A stretch of 64,000 nucleotides of DNA. Source: an uncultured Flavobacteriales bacterium. GTDB taxonomy: Bacteria; Bacteroidota; Bacteroidia; Flavobacteriales; Crocinitomicaceae. Both the position numbers and the translations under genes were made by a program. Shown here piece after piece: positions 60,949 to 64,000 of the stretch. Numbering within the stretch: position 1 is the stretch's first letter; every line of letters starts with the position of its first letter. Below the pieces are notes generated by a model that saw only the letters and a program-made list of their open reading frames with translations, did not search any database and was not told where the DNA came from. The stretch is from the NCBI GenBank assembly GCA_946480815.1, contig CAMLLB010000014.1, positions 1 to 64,000 of the forward strand, given 5' to 3'.

Positions 60949-61392
60949 TTATCGTTTGCTTTTAAAAAAGTCAAGCATCAACTGGGAACACTCGTTCTCC
61001 AAAGGCCCTTTACTGACAACCGTTCTTGGGTGGTACAATTCATTTTGGAAACGCCCCGCCCCTCGTTTTTCATCACGCGCTGCAAAAATGATCTTATCCA
61101 GTTGCGACCAGTAAAGCGCTCCGGCACACATTACACAAGGTTCGATCGTTACATAAAGCGTACAATCTTTCAGGTATTTCGCTCCCAGATATTCGGAAGC
61201 AGCCGTAATTGCCTGCATTTCTGCGTGTGCAGTTACATCGTGGAGCCGTTCCGTGAGGTTGTGTGCCCGGGCAATGATCTGATTATTTACAACCACAACA
61301 GCACCAACCGGGATTTCACCCAATTCGAAAGCTTTTTGTGCTTCCATATACGCCTGGCGCATGAAATACTCGTCGTTGTAAGGAGAGATCAT
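60949..61392 (-). CDS. tadA: tRNA(adenine34) deaminase
   Basis: The 147-residue cytidine-deaminase-fold enzyme has the zinc site HAE (H56, E58) and PCVMC (C86, C89), with the TadA-typical VTAHAEMQAI and GALYWSQLDKIIFA. It converts A34 to inosine in tRNA-Arg. It is the last gene of the operon and starts 3 bp after the glutaminyl cyclase stop. Confidence 0.95.
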   Translation of the reverse strand: MISPYNDEYFMRQAYMEAQKAFELGEIPVGAVVVVNNQIIARAHNLTERLHDVTAHAEMQAITAASEYLGAKYLKDCTLYVTIEPCVMCAGALYWSQLDKIIFAARDEKRGAGRFQNELYHPRTVVSKGPLENECSQLMLDFFKSKR

Positions 61393-61395
61393 TTG

Positions 61396-62472
61396 TTATT
61401 TCCCGAATTGAACTTCAAAGGTTTTTGTCCAGTATTTCCCGGTCATGTACGTTTTGTTCGTCAGCTTATTGTGTGCAATTCCGTTCAGAACATCTCCGGA
61501 ACCTTTTCCGCGAATAATTAATTCGTTTGCATCGATTTCCTGTAACACACGCCCGGTTGTCGGTTCAATTACCAATACGGTTCCCGTTGTATATACATTC
61601 GCATAGATCTTTCCATCGATGTACTCCAATTCATTCAGGTTCGTTCTCGGGCCTACATTATCATATACCTCAATCACTTTCGTTGCCTGGAATGACTTCG
61701 GATCACGGAAAGTAATACGCTCCGAACCATCTGACATGATAATGGATTTTCCATCATTGCACAATCCCCAACCCTGACCAACGTACGTAAACTCATTTTT
61801 AAGTACCATGGTTTTCTTATCGTAAACAAAGCACTTGCTGTTTTGCCAGGTAACCTGGTACACCAAATCTCCCAAAATGGTAATTCCTTCACCAAAATAA
61901 GTGGCATCCAATCCGTTCTTAGGGTCCATAAACGCACCTGTTTGCAAAGAAACCGGCCCGATCAGTGTTTTCCCCTGCTGGCCCGGATCTCCGGTCCCTT
62001 CATACAATTGGTTTCCATCGAATTCATATCCTTGCGTGTAGTTTTCCGGGTTATGCGGAAGTTCATTGACGATCTTCACGAACAGTAATTCAGGAGCGAT
62101 ATCTGAAGTAACACGAACAATTGCAGAATTTTCCAATACGGTCCCGTCTTTAAAAGTAGATCGAAGGACCAATGATCTGGAACCCACACCATAATAATCG
62201 GTTTTCAAAGCAACCGTTCTTGTTTGGGCTTTTGGATTATTCCAGGTTTCAAAGACCGAATCATTGTAAAGCAATTCTACTTTAGCCAAGCCTTCGGGAA
62301 TCCGGAACTTAATTGGAATATCTTCACCATATTTCGCCTGGGGATCACCCGGAAGTTCAAATTTTGCCATTTCAAGTTCTTCCGAATCACCTCCGGATTT
62401 CATCAAAGGAACGATGATAAAAGCTGCAAGGACCAAAAGGAGGAGTACAATGATTCCGTATCTTCTTTTCAT
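61396..62472 (-). CDS. glutaminyl-peptide cyclotransferase (beta-propeller type)
   Basis: The 358-residue protein has an N-terminal membrane anchor (about 5-26) and a periplasmic beta-propeller that matches the plant-type glutamine cyclotransferase family: NYTQGYEFDGNQLYEGTGDP, IGPVSLQTG, ITILGDLVYQVTW, GWGLCNDGKSIIMSDGS, LNELEYIDGKIYANVY and NGIAHNKLTNKTYMTGK. It converts N-terminal Gln to pyroglutamate. Many secreted proteins in this window have Gln at the predicted mature N-terminus, so they are likely substrates. It is 1 bp from ytxJ and 3 bp from tadA. Confidence 0.92.
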   Translation of the reverse strand: MKRRYGIIVLLLLVLAAFIIVPLMKSGGDSEELEMAKFELPGDPQAKYGEDIPIKFRIPEGLAKVELLYNDSVFETWNNPKAQTRTVALKTDYYGVGSRSLVLRSTFKDGTVLENSAIVRVTSDIAPELLFVKIVNELPHNPENYTQGYEFDGNQLYEGTGDPGQQGKTLIGPVSLQTGAFMDPKNGLDATYFGEGITILGDLVYQVTWQNSKCFVYDKKTMVLKNEFTYVGQGWGLCNDGKSIIMSDGSERITFRDPKSFQATKVIEVYDNVGPRTNLNELEYIDGKIYANVYTTGTVLVIEPTTGRVLQEIDANELIIRGKGSGDVLNGIAHNKLTNKTYMTGKYWTKTFEVQFGK

Positions 62473-62473
62473 A

Positions 62474-62833
62474 TTAAATGAGTTTCAAAATGTCTGAAGC
62501 ACTTATCCCGTTATGGGTTTCCGAGTAAATGACTTCGTGGTTACTAATGAGAATTGCCTGCGGAGACTGATGTTGCACTTGTGTCAGTTCTTCAATCTCA
62601 TTGGACAAGGGCCGGTATGCTAATAGATCCAGGTAAACACAAGTTGCTTTCTCCGGATCCATATTATTTTCAAAACGGTTGAGTGCCATGGAGGAAATAC
62701 TGCAACGTGTACTGTGTTTAAACAACAGAACAGGTTTCATTTCCGATGAGTCCAATAATTCCTGTAATTGTTCCGAACCGGTCAGTTTTACCCACGGAAA
62801 TTCGGCTTTTTGTTTGCTTGAAAAAAGTCCCAT
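62474..62833 (-). CDS. ytxJ: bacillithiol system redox-active protein YtxJ
   Basis: The 119-residue thioredoxin-like protein has the active-site motif KHSTRCSISSMA (C44) typical of YtxJ/DUF2847, followed by DLLAYRPLSNEIEELTQVQH and PQAILISNHEVIYSETHNGI. YtxJ is linked to bacillithiol as a probable bacilliredoxin, so its presence implies a bacillithiol-using organism. The start overlaps the pheS stop by 1 bp. Confidence 0.93.
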   Translation of the reverse strand: MGLFSSKQKAEFPWVKLTGSEQLQELLDSSEMKPVLLFKHSTRCSISSMALNRFENNMDPEKATCVYLDLLAYRPLSNEIEELTQVQHQSPQAILISNHEVIYSETHNGISASDILKLI

Positions 62834-63858
62834 CAGAAATTCACTCCTTTAAATTGTTTCAAGAAGCGCACATCATTCTCTGAATACAGTCTCAGATCAT
62901 TTACGCGGAATTTCAATTGGGCAATGCGCTCAATTCCCATTCCGAAAGCAAAACCGGTGTAAGTTTCCGAATCAATCCCGGAAGCTTCCAGTACATTCGG
63001 ATCAACCATTCCACAGCCCAGGATCTCAAGCCAACCGGTATACTTGCATACATTACACCCTTTCGAGTTGCAAATGGTACAGGAAACATCCACTTCGGCA
63101 CTCGGCTCGGTGAACGGGAAATAGGATGGTCGTAAACGGATCTTTGCCTTATCACCGAATAAGGATTTTGCGAAATAATCAAGGGTCTGTTTCAAGTCAG
63201 CGAAAGAAACATTTTTATCAATATACAGGCCTTCCACCTGGTGAAAGAAACAATGCGCACGTGCTGAAATTGCTTCATTGCGATACACTCTTCCGGGAGA
63301 GATCGTTCTGATCGGAGGTGTAGAGGATTCCATTACACGCACCTGGACAGATGAAGTATGTGTTCTCAACGCCATTTCACGCTCGCCTTTTTCAATGAAG
63401 AACGTATCCTGCATATCCCTTGCCGGGTGTTCCGGCGGGAAATTCAACGCTGAGAAATTGTGCCAGTCATCTTCAATTTCCGGTCCTTCGGAAACAGAAT
63501 AACCGATGCGCTCAAAAATAGCGATGATCTCACTTCGAACAATCGAAAGCGGGTGTCTTGCACCCAATGCGATCGGCTCTGCCGGGCGTGTTACATCCAC
63601 ATCCGAATCTGAACCCTGCACATTTTCCAGACTTTCTTTGGAAAGCATCCATTTTTCTTCAGCTAAGATCCGTAAGCCGTTTAAAAGCTGTCCTACTTCC
63701 TTCTTTTCTTCATTCGGAACATTCTTTAACTCACCGAAAAGATTCTTTAATTCTCCTTTGGAACCCAAAAAGTGAATCCGGAATGCTTCGACAGAATGGA
63801 GGTCTGTTACGGCATAATTTTCAATAGCTTCCTTAGCTGCAGCGATTTGCTCTTTCAT
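62833..63858 (-). CDS. pheS: phenylalanyl-tRNA synthetase alpha subunit
   Basis: The 341-residue protein is full length: an N-terminal coiled-coil (LGSKGELKNLFGELKNVPNE), class II motif 2 region (TISPGRVYRNEAISARAHCF, FHQVEGLYIDKNVSFADLKQ), and motif 3 (YTGFAFGMGIERIAQLKFRV). It charges tRNA-Phe as an alpha2beta2 enzyme with PheT; pheT is not adjacent. It is the first gene of the operon pheS-ytxJ-glutaminyl cyclase-tadA. The 142 bp beyond it (63859-64000) contain no recognisable gene. Confidence 0.97.
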   Translation of the reverse strand: MKEQIAAAKEAIENYAVTDLHSVEAFRIHFLGSKGELKNLFGELKNVPNEEKKEVGQLLNGLRILAEEKWMLSKESLENVQGSDSDVDVTRPAEPIALGARHPLSIVRSEIIAIFERIGYSVSEGPEIEDDWHNFSALNFPPEHPARDMQDTFFIEKGEREMALRTHTSSVQVRVMESSTPPIRTISPGRVYRNEAISARAHCFFHQVEGLYIDKNVSFADLKQTLDYFAKSLFGDKAKIRLRPSYFPFTEPSAEVDVSCTICNSKGCNVCKYTGWLEILGCGMVDPNVLEASGIDSETYTGFAFGMGIERIAQLKFRVNDLRLYSENDVRFLKQFKGVNF

Positions 63859-64000
63859 TCTTTTAATCCAACCTTTTTACTTTCTAAACGTCTATTCAAA
63901 AAAAAATTACCGGAAATGTAACTTTTTCTTTTAATTTGATGTTTAAAAACATACTTTTTCGAGCAACGAAGTTACGAAATTGTAGAGAATCAGATTATAA

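Noticed and set aside
1..64000. tRNA, rRNA or CRISPR array
   Set aside because: No cloverleaf-like gene, rRNA segment or regularly spaced direct repeat was found on reading the intergenic regions.

Overview
The window looks like chromosomal DNA of a Bacteroidota bacterium, most likely Flavobacteriales of the Crocinitomicaceae/Fluviicola type (inference from gene content; no rRNA gene is present to settle it). Evidence: T9SS type A and type B C-terminal sorting domains, a TonB-dependent receptor with carboxypeptidase-like N-terminus, SpoIIM/DUF4129/DUF4350/MoxR/DUF58 gene order, TAnnTTTG-type promoters, bacillithiol-linked YtxJ, and many signal peptides whose predicted mature protein starts with Gln.

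Layout. 1-3.3 kb: the 5' part of a TonB-C protein, two small envelope genes and an ECF sigma/anti-sigma pair. 3.5-10.4 kb: a tightly overlapping operon SpoIIM(fused)-DUF4129-DUF4350-MoxR-DUF58. 10.4-13.6 kb: an AT-rich restriction-modification locus made of a phospholipase-D-fold nuclease whose active-site spacing matches BfiI, an XRE controller with a promoter/operator dyad, and an N6-adenine methyltransferase. 13.6-25.6 kb: an accessory island of mostly short, AT-rich genes all on the + strand, separated by repeated boundary sequences, gene remnants and REP-like palindromes with one intact RAYT transposase and at least two RAYT fragments. 26-30.3 kb: a Crp-like regulator, DUF4386 protein, and a probable cysteine peptidase/amidoligase-like pair.

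30.4-49.4 kb is mostly core metabolism and signalling: ALDH7-type dehydrogenase, SpoIIE phosphatase, TonB receptor with a peptide-binding lipoprotein, methylmalonyl-CoA epimerase, sucA-sucB, TPR lipoprotein and saccharopine-dehydrogenase-like protein. 49.5-59 kb carries secreted proteins (META, T9SS type B PKD protein, C10 peptidase, T9SS type A protein) and mnmE. 59-63.9 kb holds an ABC transporter and a minus-strand pheS-ytxJ-glutaminyl cyclase-tadA operon.

The points most worth following are the BfiI-like R-M system with its visible control site, the boundary-repeat gene-cassette island, the peptidase/amidoligase pair, and a family of 28-40 nt TAGG...CCTA palindromes at gene 3' ends, two of which also supply the stop codon of a gene.
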